NCBI RefSeq assembly: GCF_001941865.1
Contig: NZ_CP016162.1
Location: 3,347,501 to 3,411,500, forward strand
Source of the DNA: Pseudomonas alcaliphila JAB1
GTDB taxonomy: Bacteria > Pseudomonadota > Gammaproteobacteria > Pseudomonadales > Pseudomonadaceae
DNA length: 64,000 bases
Direction of reading: 5' to 3'
Shown: piece after piece, positions 26,451 through 37,145 of the stretch
Position numbering within the stretch: the stretch's first letter is position 1
How the letters are laid out: the number at the start of each line of letters is the position of its first letter
Translations under genes and position numbers: made by a program
The notes under the pieces: model-generated
Told to the model about the DNA's origin: nothing
What the model saw: the letters and a program-made list of their open reading frames with translations, nothing else
Databases searched by the model: none

Positions 26451-27395
26451 TCAGGCGCTTTGCTGTTCCGGCGCTGGCGCGACTCGTGCCATGCAGGCTT
26501 CGCCCATTTCCTCGGCGTAGACGTCCAGTGCTTCGCAGGCCAGGGCGATGATGTCCTCGCTGAGCTCCAGCCCCACGCCTGTACGCCAGGTGGCGACCAC
26601 CGGCAAGGGCGGCGGCTCGGGAACCTCGTCGAGAATGGTCAGCAGGCCTTGCTTGAGTTCGTCATGCACCAGCGCTGGCGGCAGCGCGCCGATACCGAAA
26701 CCGTCGCGCACCAGACGCGTCATCGCGGCGATGGAGTTGACGCAATTGATGCGTGGCGCACTGACGCTGCCGGCATGCAGCAGGTTGAGAATGTCCTGAT
26801 GCGGCCGCGAATTCTTCGAGAAGGTGATGATGCGCTCACGCGCCAGCTCCTCCATCGAGGCATAGCTGCGGTGGTACAACGAACCGGTCGGGACGATCCA
26901 GCGCACCGGAAAGGCAGCCAGTTCCAGATTGCGCACGCTGTCGCCGTTGACCATGTCGGTCTGGAACACGATATCCAGATAGCCCTTGAGCAATTGCTCG
27001 TTGAGATTGCGCGCGGTGTCGGCCGTCAGCTCGATCTCCACCGCGGGGTAGCGCTCCATCACCCGTGTTACGAACGGACTCAACCATGTGTGAATGACGG
27101 TATCCATAGCCCCGACGCGAATACGCCCCTGAATGTTGCCGGTATCGCTGATCGACTGCTTCAAGGCCTGCATGGTGTCGATCATGCGCTCGGCGTATTC
27201 GAGCACCTTCTGCCCTTCCGGGGTCAGCGATACGCCTTTGGAGTCACGCAGAAAAAGACGCGTGCCGAGTTCATCCTCGAGCGCGGCGATACGGCTGGAA
27301 ATGGACGCCTGGGTGCTGAACAGCTTCTCGGCTGTCAGGCGGAAGCTCTTGAGCCGTGCCACCCAGACGAAGGTCTCGAGAAATCTCAGATTCAT
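26451..27395 (-). CDS. LysR-type transcriptional regulator
   Basis: The 314-residue protein has an N-terminal winged helix-turn-helix (residues 1-60, FLETFVWVARLKSFRLTAEKL and TQASISSRIAALEDELG) and a C-terminal periplasmic-binding-like effector domain. It lies directly upstream of the TRAP operon on the same strand and divergent from the OprD-type porin gene. Control of one or both is likely but not shown. No clear T-N11-A operator could be singled out by eye. Confidence 0.88.
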   Translation of the reverse strand: MNLRFLETFVWVARLKSFRLTAEKLFSTQASISSRIAALEDELGTRLFLRDSKGVSLTPEGQKVLEYAERMIDTMQALKQSISDTGNIQGRIRVGAMDTVIHTWLSPFVTRVMERYPAVEIELTADTARNLNEQLLKGYLDIVFQTDMVNGDSVRNLELAAFPVRWIVPTGSLYHRSYASMEELARERIITFSKNSRPHQDILNLLHAGSVSAPRINCVNSIAAMTRLVRDGFGIGALPPALVHDELKQGLLTILDEVPEPPPLPVVATWRTGVGLELSEDIIALACEALDVYAEEMGEACMARVAPAPEQQSA

Positions 27396-27666
27396 GCCGT
27401 AACGCCTCTTCGCAATGTTCTTCTCAGGGGCTGATTTGCAGCGCCCACGCAGCCTCAGGCGTAGCAGGTTGTATGCCAGAGGTTTTTCGCCCAGCCGATG
27501 AATTTTCCTATCGCTGGCCCCCTGTTTTTTCTCGTTGGACGCAGCCGAACAACGCTTTGAAGAATGGCGCCGCGCTCTGCGCAGACCACAACAACATCAT
27601 TCAAAACGCGCTCTGCCAAGCAGCCGCTCACGTCGGCTGCGCGCTCCCAACAGGAGACACTGCACC

Positions 27667-28890
27667 ATGAAACCCCATTACCCACTGGCATCCGCACTGC
27701 TGCTCGGCGGCGGCCTGCCAACCCTCGCGCATGCCGATTTCATCGCTGACAGCAAGGCCAGCGTCGAGATGCGCAACTTCTATTTCAACCGTGACTTCCG
27801 CCAGAGCGGCGCCCGTGACAAGGCCGAAGAATGGGCGCAGGGCTTTCTGCTGCGCATGGAGTCGGGCTACACCGAGGGCACCGTCGGTTTCGGTATCGAT
27901 GCATTGGGGATGCTCGGTGTGAAACTCGACTCCGGTGACGGCACCGCTGGCAGCGGCCTGCTCCCGGCCGACCGCTCCGGCGGCTCGCAGGATGAGTATT
28001 CCAAGCTCGGCCTGACCGCCAAAGTGAAGGTCTCCAACAGCACACTGAAAGCTGGCGCCCTGCACTTTCGCAGCCCGATCGTCTCGGCCAACGACTCACG
28101 CCTGCTGCCGCAGACCTTCCAGGGTGCACTGCTGAACGTTCAGGAAATCGACAACCTGACCCTGCAGGGCGGCAAGATCAACCGCATCAAGGCCAACAGC
28201 TCCACCGATTACACCGAGATGACCGGCAACCGCATCGGCGGCAGCAGTGATTCCTTCGTGTTCGGTGGCGGCGAGTACAAGCTCACCCCGCAACTGACCG
28301 CCGGCCTGCACTACGGCACCCTCGAGGATATCTACCAGCAGTACTACGGCACGCTGGTGCACGTACTGCCGCTGGGCGATGGCCAATCGTTGAAGACCGA
28401 CCTGCGCTACTCGCAAAGCCGCGAGGACGGTAACTTCCGCGACCTCGACAACAAGGCCTTCGGCGCCATGTTCACCTACAGCCTGGGCGGCCACGCCGTC
28501 GGCGCCGGCTACCAGCGCATGAGCGGTGACGATCCGTTCCCGTACATCGCCAACAGCGACCCGTTCCTGGTCAACTTCGTGCAGATCAACGACTTCGCCA
28601 ACGTCGAGGAGCGTTCCTGGCAGGTGCGCTACGACTACAACTTCGCCAGCATCGGCATCCCCGGCCTGACCTTCATGACCCGCTACATCTCCGGCGACAA
28701 CGTCGAGGTCGCCGGCCGCAGCAGCGAAGGCAAGGAATGGGAACGCAATACCGATATCGCCTACGTGGTGCAGAACGGTCCGCTGAAGAACCTGGGGCTG
28801 AAATGGCGTAACGCCACCGTTCGCTCCAATTTCGGCAACGATCTCGACGAGAATCGCCTGATTCTCAGCTACACCCTGGCGCTCTGGTAA
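27667..28890 (+). CDS. OprD-family outer-membrane porin
   Basis: The 407-residue protein has a signal peptide (ends near THAD/LAHA-DF) and the OprD-type start FIADSKASVEMRNFYFNRDF. Later conserved pieces are LHFRSPIVSANDSRLLPQTFQG and GAGYQRMSGDDPFPY, and the C-terminus is ENRLILSYTLALW with a terminal aromatic. OprD porins pass specific small substrates such as basic amino acids or aromatic and organic acids. Divergent from LysR-TRAP, so it may supply the outer-membrane step for the same substrate (inference). ATG 27667 fits AGGAGAC upstream. Confidence 0.92.
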   Translation: MKPHYPLASALLLGGGLPTLAHADFIADSKASVEMRNFYFNRDFRQSGARDKAEEWAQGFLLRMESGYTEGTVGFGIDALGMLGVKLDSGDGTAGSGLLPADRSGGSQDEYSKLGLTAKVKVSNSTLKAGALHFRSPIVSANDSRLLPQTFQGALLNVQEIDNLTLQGGKINRIKANSSTDYTEMTGNRIGGSSDSFVFGGGEYKLTPQLTAGLHYGTLEDIYQQYYGTLVHVLPLGDGQSLKTDLRYSQSREDGNFRDLDNKAFGAMFTYSLGGHAVGAGYQRMSGDDPFPYIANSDPFLVNFVQINDFANVEERSWQVRYDYNFASIGIPGLTFMTRYISGDNVEVAGRSSEGKEWERNTDIAYVVQNGPLKNLGLKWRNATVRSNFGNDLDENRLILSYTLALW

Positions 28891-28906
28891 GCACTTCAAC
28901 CCGATG

Positions 28907-28929
28907 ACGGGGCCATCACGGCCCCGTTT
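28907..28929 (+). terminator. Terminator of the OprD-type gene
   Basis: ACGGGGCC / GGCCCCGT stem with a short loop followed by TTT, 17 bases after the stop. Confidence 0.8.
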
Positions 28930-29030
28930 GCATTTCTCGGGAAGCAAGAAGGCCATAGACTTTTAATCAAGTTGTATGACAACTTGCCGACTCCTGAGAA
29001 TCATCCTGAAGAAGATGGCGAGGCGTTATC

Positions 29031-30914
29031 GTGAGCTTTTTACTGTCCTGGCAACAAAAATTCCGCGCCCTGATCGCGCTCACCCTGATCAGCCTGATCT
29101 TGATGGCGGCCGCGTCGTTATGGGCCAACCATCGCGTCAGCAGCGCATTACAGGCGAGGGAACAGGCGGCAGCCTATGCCAGCGCCAGTACCCAGTTGAT
29201 GAACCACTGGTGGCAACAGAACGCACTGCGCCAACAGATCACCCCCGACCTGCAGGCAGAGTTCGACAGCGGCCTCAATGAGCTGCAAGAACTCATCGGA
29301 CAACTGTTGACGCAATCCCAGACACTGGAAGACGACGCCACCTTGCAACACGCCCAGCAGATCCAGGCCGTGCTGCTCGAGGAACTGGCCCAACAGCGCC
29401 AGTGGCTGAGCCTCAATCAGGCCCTGGGCCTGACGCCTTTCGAGGGCCAGCGCAAAACATTGACGGAAAAAGGCAAGGCGTTGGAAGCGATCAGCTTCGA
29501 GCTGATCAAACCCTTCATTACTAGCGCTCTGAGCAGCCAACGTGACTATCTGTCGACCTTCGACCCGGCGTTCGCACAGATTGCCCTGACGGCGATCGAC
29601 AAGCTGCAGGAGCAGATCGCGGATCTCGAATGGCAGGACACACCGATCGGCAAGAACGTGCAGGGCTATGCCCAGGCGTTCACTGATATCCATGGCAACA
29701 TCGAGCGCATCAACGCGACCGATCAGCGCCTGCGCCAACTGGGCGAGCAACTGCAGACGCGCATCGACGAACAAGCGCAGGCGCTGCAGAGCGGCCTGTT
29801 GTTGCGCCGCACCCAGGAAGCCGAGCAGGCCCGCCTGTCCGCACTGTGGATGATGGGGCTGAGCTTCCTCGCCGTTGCCGCCCTGCTCTGCTTCACCCTG
29901 CTGCAGGCGTCACGCACCCTGGTCACGCGCCTGCGCAACGTCACCCAGCTGCTCACTCAGGTCGCCTCCGGCGATCTCACCGGCAAGCTGCCGGTGGGCA
30001 GCAACCCGCGTGACGAATTCAACCAGTTGGCCGACGCCGCCAACCGCATGATCCAGGGTATCGGCGGTATCGTTGCCGAAGTGGTCCGTGCCAACGGCGA
30101 GCTGAGTCGCCTGCATCATCACCTGGGCGATGCCATGCGTCAGTTGGGTGATAACAGCACCCAGGTGGAAATGCAGACCGAGCAGGCCGCCTCGGCCTCG
30201 CACCAGATCAGCGCCACCCTCAACGACATGGCGCAGCGCACGGCGCAAGTCGGCACTGCCACCACCAGCGCCTACGATGCCGCGCGTAACGGCGGCGAAG
30301 TGATCGCCGCCAGCGTCGACAGCATGAGTCGCCTGGCGCAGCTGATTCAGGACACCCACAGCCAGGTCGATGCCCTCGGCCAGAGCAGCGCGCGGGTCAA
30401 CGGCATCGTCGATGTGATCAACAGCCTCGCCGACCAGACCAACCTGCTCGCCCTCAACGCGGCAATCGAGGCAGCACGGGCGGGCGATGCCGGCCGCGGC
30501 TTCTCGGTGGTGGCCGATGAGGTGCGCTCGCTGGCGCAGAAGACGGTCTCGGCAACCACCGACATCAGCGCCATCGTCGGCGAGTTCCAGCAACAGACCC
30601 GGCACATGCACCAGCTGATGAGCAACGGCCTGAACCTGGCCGCCGACAGCGAGCGACATGCTGCTCAGGTGGCCGACGCCATCAGCTCCATCACCTCGGC
30701 GATGGAGCGCCTGACCGGCGAGATGAACCAGGTCGTGGTGGCCATCGAGGAAGTCTCCACCACCACCGAGGACATCGCCGACAAGATGGAAACCATCCAC
30801 GTGCACACCGGGCAGAGCAAGGACCTGCGCCATACCCTGGGCGGCCATACCGAGGGGCTGTCATCCCAGGTCGATGCGCTGGGGCGCAGCGCCAGGCAGT
30901 TCCGCCTGGCCTGA
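29031..30914 (+). CDS. Methyl-accepting chemotaxis protein
   Basis: The 627-residue receptor has a membrane segment at about 12-32, a roughly 240-residue all-helical periplasmic sensor (about 33-275, helical-bimodular size), a second membrane segment at about 280-302, a HAMP linker (to about 355), and a signalling domain with the hairpin [16 protein letters not shown]. It starts at GTG 29031 with GAGG upstream. The sensor ligand is unknown; large helical sensors of this size often bind organic acids. It stands alone between the porin and pxp operon, and its link to either is only positional. Confidence 0.92.
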   Translation: MSFLLSWQQKFRALIALTLISLILMAAASLWANHRVSSALQAREQAAAYASASTQLMNHWWQQNALRQQITPDLQAEFDSGLNELQELIGQLLTQSQTLEDDATLQHAQQIQAVLLEELAQQRQWLSLNQALGLTPFEGQRKTLTEKGKALEAISFELIKPFITSALSSQRDYLSTFDPAFAQIALTAIDKLQEQIADLEWQDTPIGKNVQGYAQAFTDIHGNIERINATDQRLRQLGEQLQTRIDEQAQALQSGLLLRRTQEAEQARLSALWMMGLSFLAVAALLCFTLLQASRTLVTRLRNVTQLLTQVASGDLTGKLPVGSNPRDEFNQLADAANRMIQGIGGIVAEVVRANGELSRLHHHLGDAMRQLGDNSTQVEMQTEQAASASHQISATLNDMAQRTAQVGTATTSAYDAARNGGEVIAASVDSMSRLAQLIQDTHSQVDALGQSSARVNGIVDVINSLADQTNLLALNAAIEAARAGDAGRGFSVVADEVRSLAQKTVSATTDISAIVGEFQQQTRHMHQLMSNGLNLAADSERHAAQVADAISSITSAMERLTGEMNQVVVAIEEVSTTTEDIADKMETIHVHTGQSKDLRHTLGGHTEGLSSQVDALGRSARQFRLA

Positions 30915-31066
30915 GCCTCATCGACTTTTCCTATATCGGGCGCACGCTTTAATTAGTTGGACGCCTCAGGCAGGCCGTTGAAAAATGACAGCCATGGATG
31001 ACGGCTACGGCCGTCGCAAGCCGTGCCAGCACCGGCTTATCGGCTGCCTGCCTGAGGAGCTCCCGC

Positions 31067-31819
31067 GTGAACGATCTGCTTCTGAACTGCGACATCGGCG
31101 AAAGCTTCGGCGCCTGGACCATGGGCCTGGACGCCGAGGTCATGCCCTATATCGACTGCGCCAACATCGCCTGCGGTTTCCACGCTTCCGACCCCAGCGT
31201 GATGCGCAAGACCGTGGCCCTGGCCGTGACCCACGATGTACGCATCGGTGCACACACCGCTTACCAGGATCTGGTCGGTTTCGGCCGCCGCTCGATGGAC
31301 TGCACGCCGCAGGAAGTCGAAGACCTGATGCTCTACCAGATCGGTGCGCTGGAAGGCATCTGCCGCAGTCAGGGCACCCGTGTCAGCTACGTCAAACCTC
31401 ACGGCGCGCTGTATCAGGACATGATGCGCAAGCCCGCCACCCTGCGCGCGGTGATGAGCGCCGTGGCCAAGTACGACCGCCAGTTGCCGCTGATGCTGAT
31501 GTGCACCCGCGACAACAGCGCAGCCCAGGCACTGGGCGACGAATTCGGCCTGACCCTGTGGTTCGAAGCCTTCGCCGACCGCGCCTACGATGCCGCCGGT
31601 TTCCTGGTCAGCCGCAGCCTGCCGGGTGCCGTGCATCACGACAGCGAGGTGATCGTCAGCCAGGCAGTCACCCTGGCGCGTGGCGAGGCCCTGCAGGCCA
31701 GCGACGGCAGCGCACTGCACCTGGCCGCGCAGACACTGTGCGTGCATGGCGACAACGCCAGTTCGGTGGCTGCCGTGCAACGCATCCGCCAGGCCTTCGA
31801 CAGTCTGGTTCAGGCATGA
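31067..31819 (+). CDS. pxpA: 5-oxoprolinase subunit A (LamB/YcsF family)
   Basis: The 250-residue protein shows the family start [14 protein letters not shown], then [10 protein letters not shown] and [11 protein letters not shown]. With PxpB and PxpC it hydrolyses 5-oxo-L-proline (pyroglutamate) to glutamate using ATP. GTG 31067 is the likely start: GAGGAG lies 8 bases ahead and the protein begins [11 protein letters not shown], the normal family N-terminus. The stop overlaps pxpB. The gap before it (30915-31066) contains a GCAGGCCGTTGAAAAA fragment of the R-type repeat. Confidence 0.92.
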   Translation: MNDLLLNCDIGESFGAWTMGLDAEVMPYIDCANIACGFHASDPSVMRKTVALAVTHDVRIGAHTAYQDLVGFGRRSMDCTPQEVEDLMLYQIGALEGICRSQGTRVSYVKPHGALYQDMMRKPATLRAVMSAVAKYDRQLPLMLMCTRDNSAAQALGDEFGLTLWFEAFADRAYDAAGFLVSRSLPGAVHHDSEVIVSQAVTLARGEALQASDGSALHLAAQTLCVHGDNASSVAAVQRIRQAFDSLVQA

Positions 31820-32529
31820 AGGCGCCCAACGCCCGGCTGGAAGTCGCCGGCATCGATAGTGTGATCCTGCGTCTGTTCGACTTTATCGATGAAGCCAACA
31901 TGCCGTGGATGCTGGCCGCACGCACGCGCCTGCAGGAAGTGTTCGGCGGCGCGCTGATCGACCTCGTCCCCTCCTACACCACGCTGTTGCTGCACTACGA
32001 CCTGTGCCAGCTCGACAGCGAGCAGGCGCGAGCGAAGGTCGCCGAAGCACTCGATGGCTTGCAGCCTGCCGATCTGCAAGGCGGTCGCGAACACCAGTTG
32101 CCCACCTGGTACGACCGCAGCGTCGGCCCGGAGCTGCAGTTGCTGGCCCGGCGCAGCGGGCTCAGTGAGGCCGAGGTGATCGCCCGGCACAGCGGCCATG
32201 CCTATCAGGTATTCGCCCTGGGCTTCGCGCCCGGCTTCGCCTTCATGGGGCTGGTCGAGGAAATCCTCGCCGCGCCGCGCCTGAGCACACCGCGCAAGCG
32301 CATCGCCGCCGGCAGCGTCGGCATCGCCGAACGACAGACGGCCGCCTACCCGGTGGTTTCGCCCGGTGGCTGGAACCTGATCGGGCGCACGCCGAGCCGC
32401 CTGTTCGGCAGCGACATCGAAGGCTACAGCCTGCTGCAACCCGGTGATCGGGTGCGTTTCGTGCCCATCGAGCGCGCCGAATTCATCCGCCTGGGTGGTG
32501 ACGACAGCCCGCTGGAGGCCAGCCAATGA
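31816..32529 (+). CDS. pxpB: 5-oxoprolinase subunit B (KipI family)
   Basis: The 237-residue protein has the allophanate-hydrolase subunit 1 motifs: [26 protein letters not shown] and [21 protein letters not shown]. It forms the catalytic pair with PxpC. It overlaps pxpA by 4 bases (ATGA) and pxpC by 4 bases, so the three are translated as one coupled unit. Confidence 0.93.
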   Translation: MKAPNARLEVAGIDSVILRLFDFIDEANMPWMLAARTRLQEVFGGALIDLVPSYTTLLLHYDLCQLDSEQARAKVAEALDGLQPADLQGGREHQLPTWYDRSVGPELQLLARRSGLSEAEVIARHSGHAYQVFALGFAPGFAFMGLVEEILAAPRLSTPRKRIAAGSVGIAERQTAAYPVVSPGGWNLIGRTPSRLFGSDIEGYSLLQPGDRVRFVPIERAEFIRLGGDDSPLEASQ

Positions 32530-33455
32530 GCGCTATCGATGGCGGCCTGCGCGTATTGCGCAGCAGCCCGTTCATTCAACTGCAGGATGCTGGCCGTTTC
32601 GGCGTACGCCACCTCGGCGTGACCCAGTGCGGCGCCCTGGACTGGGTTGCCCATCGCTGGGCCAACTGGCTGCTGGGCAACCCGCTGACTGCCGCTGTGG
32701 TGGAGATCACCCTGGGCAACGCCGAGTTCGAATGCCGCCGTGACGCCACACTGGCGCTGACCGGTGCCGACCTCGGCGCGCGTCTGGACGAGCAGCCGCT
32801 GGCGCCCTGGCGCAGCTTCGAGGTGCGCCAGGGCCAGCGTCTGAGCTTCGCCCAGCCGCGTCAGGGCGCCCGCGCCTATCTCGCAGCGCCAGGTGGATTC
32901 CAGGCGCCGCTGGTGCTGGGCAGTTGCGCCAGCATGCTACGTGAGGGCCTTGGTGGCCTGCAGGGCGATGGCCGAGCCATCGCTGTCGGTGATTCGCTGA
33001 GCTGGGCCGGCAGCACCAGCGCAACGCGGCAGATGCCCACCGAGTTCATTCCCGAGTACCAGGACGCACCGCGCCTGCAGTTGGTGTTGGGTGCACAGAT
33101 CGGTGACTTCCGCGGCCAGAGCCTGTTCGACGCCTTCAACAGCCAATGGCTGATCGATCAGCGCGCCGACCGTATGGGCATTCGTCTCAACGGCCCGCAG
33201 CTGCAATGCCAACGCAGTTCGATGATCTCCGAAGGCATCCCGCTGGGCGCCGTGCAGGTACCGCCGGATGGCCAACCGATCATCCTGCTCAACGACCGCC
33301 AGACCATCGGTGGCTACCCGCGCCTCGGCGCGCTGACGCCACAGGCCGTGGCTCGGCTGGCGCAATGCCTGCCGGGGCAGACCATACAGCTTGCTCCCAC
33401 CACGCAGGACAGCGCCCTGCTCACCCAGCGCCGGCTCCTGGCGCAGTGGCAATAG
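32526..33455 (+). CDS. pxpC: 5-oxoprolinase subunit C (KipA family)
   Basis: The 309-residue protein has the biotin-dependent carboxylase-like subunit 2 pattern: FIQLQDAGRFGVRHLGVTQCG, NAEFECRRDATLALTGAD, RAYLAAPGGF, and near the end RQTIGGYPRLGALT. It is the last gene of the pxpABC operon. The product glutamate could feed the glutamate dehydrogenase encoded at 18.2-23.0 kb, though the two are not linked in transcription. Confidence 0.93.
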   Translation: MSAIDGGLRVLRSSPFIQLQDAGRFGVRHLGVTQCGALDWVAHRWANWLLGNPLTAAVVEITLGNAEFECRRDATLALTGADLGARLDEQPLAPWRSFEVRQGQRLSFAQPRQGARAYLAAPGGFQAPLVLGSCASMLREGLGGLQGDGRAIAVGDSLSWAGSTSATRQMPTEFIPEYQDAPRLQLVLGAQIGDFRGQSLFDAFNSQWLIDQRADRMGIRLNGPQLQCQRSSMISEGIPLGAVQVPPDGQPIILLNDRQTIGGYPRLGALTPQAVARLAQCLPGQTIQLAPTTQDSALLTQRRLLAQWQ

Positions 33456-33649
33456 CGTCGCACTTGGCTGCATGACCCGCCCTCGTCGACGGCGGGTCAT
33501 TTCGGCGCTGGCGACATCCCTCGCATTTCTGTTGCCAGACTGTTCATGACCCGCGCCGCACATAGCGGCCGAAGCCGCAAATGCATTAAAGTCGGCGGTC
33601 TGCACGCGCGGCAGTAAAAGCCCCGCCCATCCGCCAGAAGAGCCCGACG

Positions 33650-34609
<960 letters not shown>

Positions 34610-34637
34610 TGCAGCCGCGCCCCATGCGCCTGTCCCA

Positions 34638-34698
34638 CGTAGCCCGGATGCAATCCGGGGCTGATCACGCTGCCTCCCCGGATTGCATCCGGGCTACG
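34638..34698. repeat. REP-like palindrome between moxR and the DUF58 gene
   Basis: CGTAGCCCGGATGCAATCCG ... CGGATTGCATCCGGGCTACG forms a long near-perfect hairpin. It ends 11 bases before the DUF58 start codon, inside the operon. Same family as 17900-17962, 18064-18125 and 56453-56513. Confidence 0.9.
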
Positions 34699-34709
34699 GG
34701 CTGAAGCCC

Positions 34710-35657
34710 ATGCAAACCCCCGCCAGCCAACCCGGCATCCATATCGCCCTCGGCGAGCTGATCGACATGCGCCACAAGGTGCATGAAGTGCCGCTGTTCT
34801 CCACACCGGCTCGGCGCAGCCCGCTGATCGGCCTGCATCACTCCAAGCTGCGCGGTCGCGGCGTGGACTTCGACCAGGTGCGCGTTTATCAGCCGGGCGA
34901 CGACGTGCGCACCATCGACTGGCGCGTCACCGCACGCACCCAGGAGCCGCACACCAAGCTGTTCCATGAGGAGCGCGAGCGCCCCATCTTCATCATCGCC
35001 GAGCAGAGCCAGCGCCTGTTCTTCGGCTCCGGCCAGTGCTTCAAGTCGGTGCTGGCCGCGCGTGCTGCAGCGCTGATTGGCTGGGCTGCGCTGGGGCATA
35101 ACGACCGCATCGGCGGCCTGGTGTTCGCCGACAACGAGCATCACGAAGTCAAACCACGGCGCAGCAAGCAGAGCCTGCTGCAACTGCTCAATCTGCTGGC
35201 CCGTGCCAACCAGGCGCTCGGCCCGGAGAGCCAGGCCAACACGGGCCGCGACAACTTCGGCCTGGCCCTGCGCCGCGCTCGCGAGGTGCTGCGCCCAGGC
35301 AGCCTGGTGATCGTGCTGTGCGACGAACGCGCCCTCAGCGATAACGCCGAACAGCAGCTGACACTGCTCGCGCGCCACACCGATCTGTTGCTGCTGCCAC
35401 TGTCCGACCCGCTCGACCACGCCCTGCCCGCCGCCGGCCTGCTGCGCTTTACCCAGAACGGCGCTCAGCTGGAGCTCGACAGCCACAATGGTGACCTGCG
35501 CCAGGCCTACCGCACCCAGGCTCAGGCCCGTGAAGCACGCTGGCAGCGTCTGGCGCAGAAGCTCGGCGTACCGCTGCTGCCGCTGAGCACCCAGTTCGAA
35601 CTGGTCGAGCAATTGCAGGAGCAACTCAGCGCCCTGCATTCGAGAAAGTCGCTATGA
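34710..35657 (+). CDS. DUF58 domain protein of the moxR-bat operon
   Basis: The 315-residue protein shows the DUF58 signature around residues 55-75 (GVDFDQVRVYQPGDDVRTIDWRVT), followed by a VWA-like C-terminal part without an intact metal site. DUF58 proteins accompany MoxR ATPases and VWA proteins in many bacteria; their molecular job is unclear. ATG 34710 (MQTPASQPG) agrees with the family start I recall; the frame is open upstream into the REP from a TTG at 34683. No good ribosome site is visible, since the REP occupies its place. It overlaps the next gene by 4 bases. Confidence 0.9.
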   Translation: MQTPASQPGIHIALGELIDMRHKVHEVPLFSTPARRSPLIGLHHSKLRGRGVDFDQVRVYQPGDDVRTIDWRVTARTQEPHTKLFHEERERPIFIIAEQSQRLFFGSGQCFKSVLAARAAALIGWAALGHNDRIGGLVFADNEHHEVKPRRSKQSLLQLLNLLARANQALGPESQANTGRDNFGLALRRAREVLRPGSLVIVLCDERALSDNAEQQLTLLARHTDLLLLPLSDPLDHALPAAGLLRFTQNGAQLELDSHNGDLRQAYRTQAQAREARWQRLAQKLGVPLLPLSTQFELVEQLQEQLSALHSRKSL

Positions 35658-36148
35658 ACCCCATCGACCAGTTGCAGCCGCTGATCGACCCGCCTCCCAT
35701 ACTCTGGTGGCCGCCGGCTCCGGGCTGGTGGGTGCTGGCCGTGCTGCTGCCATTGCTCGGCTGGGCACTGTGGCGTTTGCTACGCAACTGGCGCCGACGT
35801 GCGCCCAAGGTGGCGGCTGAGCAGACACTCGATCCACTGCGTCAGGCCGCGCTCGATGAGCTGGCACGCTTGAGCAAACCCTATGACGGTGCTCCGGCTG
35901 GCCCCTGGCTGCAGCAGCTCAACGCCCTGCTCAAGCGCCTGTGCCGCGAACGCTATCCAGAGAGCGCCAGCCACACCCTGAGCAGCCGCGCCTGGCTGGC
36001 GTTTCTCGACAACCGCTGCCCGGCGGCGGGCCTGACCCGCTGGATGATCCTCGTCGATGGCGGCTACAGGCCGCAGTGCACCCTGAGCGACAAGGCCATC
36101 GTGGAGCTCGATCAGGCCATCGCCATCTGGATTCGCAAGCATGTTTGA
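35654..36148 (+). CDS. DUF4381 single-pass membrane protein
   Basis: The 164-residue protein begins MNPIDQLQPLIDPPPILWWP and has one membrane segment at about 24-44 (WWVLAVLLPLLGWALWRLL), then a cytoplasmic helical domain of about 110 residues. This is the DUF4381 family, always found between DUF58 and VWA genes in such operons. It overlaps its neighbours on both sides. Possible role: membrane anchor for the MoxR/VWA complex (inference). Confidence 0.88.
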   Translation: MNPIDQLQPLIDPPPILWWPPAPGWWVLAVLLPLLGWALWRLLRNWRRRAPKVAAEQTLDPLRQAALDELARLSKPYDGAPAGPWLQQLNALLKRLCRERYPESASHTLSSRAWLAFLDNRCPAAGLTRWMILVDGGYRPQCTLSDKAIVELDQAIAIWIRKHV

Positions 36149-37145
36149 GTTCGCCTGGCTCTGGGTCTTTCTGCTCGCGCCGCTGCCCTGGCTACTGCGC
36201 CTGCTGCTGCCTCCGGCAGACAGCGGCGATGCGGCGCTGCGCGTCGGCTTTCTCGACGAATTGCAGGCCCTCAGCGGGCGCCGCGCCCGCGCCGCCCTGC
36301 CCAGCTGGCGCCAACAAGCACCGCTGGCACTGCTCTGGTTTCTGCTGCTGTGCGCCGCCGCACGGCCGCAGTGGGTCGGCGAACCGCTGCCGCTGCCGGC
36401 CAGCGGCCGCGACCTGCTGCTGGCGGTGGATGTCTCCGGCTCCATGGATTACGCCGACATGCAGTGGGACGACGAGCCCATCAGCCGTCTGGAACTGGTC
36501 AAGCGCCTGCTCGGCGATTTCATCGAAGGCCGCCGTGGCGATCGGGTGGGCCTGATCCTGTTCGGCAGCCAGGCCTATCTGCAGGCACCGCTGACCTTCG
36601 ACCGTCACACGGTGCGCACCTGGCTGGACGAAGCCATGATCGGCATCGCCGGCAAGAACACCGCCATCGGCGATGCCATCGGCCTGGCGGTCAAGCGCCT
36701 GCGCCAGCGCCCGGCGCAGAGCCGCGTGCTGGTGCTGATCACCGACGGCGCCAACAACGGCGGCGAGATCGATCCGATGGTCGCCGCGCAACTGGCCGCC
36801 GATGAAGGCGTACGCATCTATGCCATCGGCATCGGCGCCGATCCGCAGCAAAGCAGTGCATTCGGCAGCTTCGGCTTCAGCGCCCTGGATCTGGACGAAA
36901 CCAGCCTGCGCGCGATCACCGACGTCACTGGCGGTGAGTATTTCCGCGCACGCAATCAGGCCGAGCTGGAGCAGATCGAACTGACCCTCGACCGCCTCGA
37001 GCCGGTCGCCCAGCAACCTACCCTCGCCCGCCCGGCCCTGGCCCTCTATCCCTGGCCGCTGGCGCTGGCGCTACTGGGCTCGCTGCTGCTGGTCGGTCAG
37101 GTACTGTGGCCCGACCTGCTGCAGCGGCTGCGGAGGCGTACATGA
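36141..37145 (+). CDS. BatA-like VWA-domain membrane protein
   Basis: The 334-residue protein has N-terminal membrane segments (about 4-22 and 58-74), a VWA domain with an intact metal site motif DVSGS (Asp97, Ser99, Ser101) and the later ITDGANNGGEI, and a C-terminal membrane segment (about 305-325). It belongs to the BatA/aerotolerance class and faces the periplasm. The gene overlaps the DUF4381 gene by 8 bases and the next VWA gene by 4. Confidence 0.9.
   Translation: MFEFAWLWVFLLAPLPWLLRLLLPPADSGDAALRVGFLDELQALSGRRARAALPSWRQQAPLALLWFLLLCAAARPQWVGEPLPLPASGRDLLLAVDVSGSMDYADMQWDDEPISRLELVKRLLGDFIEGRRGDRVGLILFGSQAYLQAPLTFDRHTVRTWLDEAMIGIAGKNTAIGDAIGLAVKRLRQRPAQSRVLVLITDGANNGGEIDPMVAAQLAADEGVRIYAIGIGADPQQSSAFGSFGFSALDLDETSLRAITDVTGGEYFRARNQAELEQIELTLDRLEPVAQQPTLARPALALYPWPLALALLGSLLLVGQVLWPDLLQRLRRRT

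Noticed and set aside
34683..34709. TTG start for the DUF58 gene inside the REP
   Set aside because: The extra nine codons are REP sequence; the family N-terminus matches the ATG at 34710.
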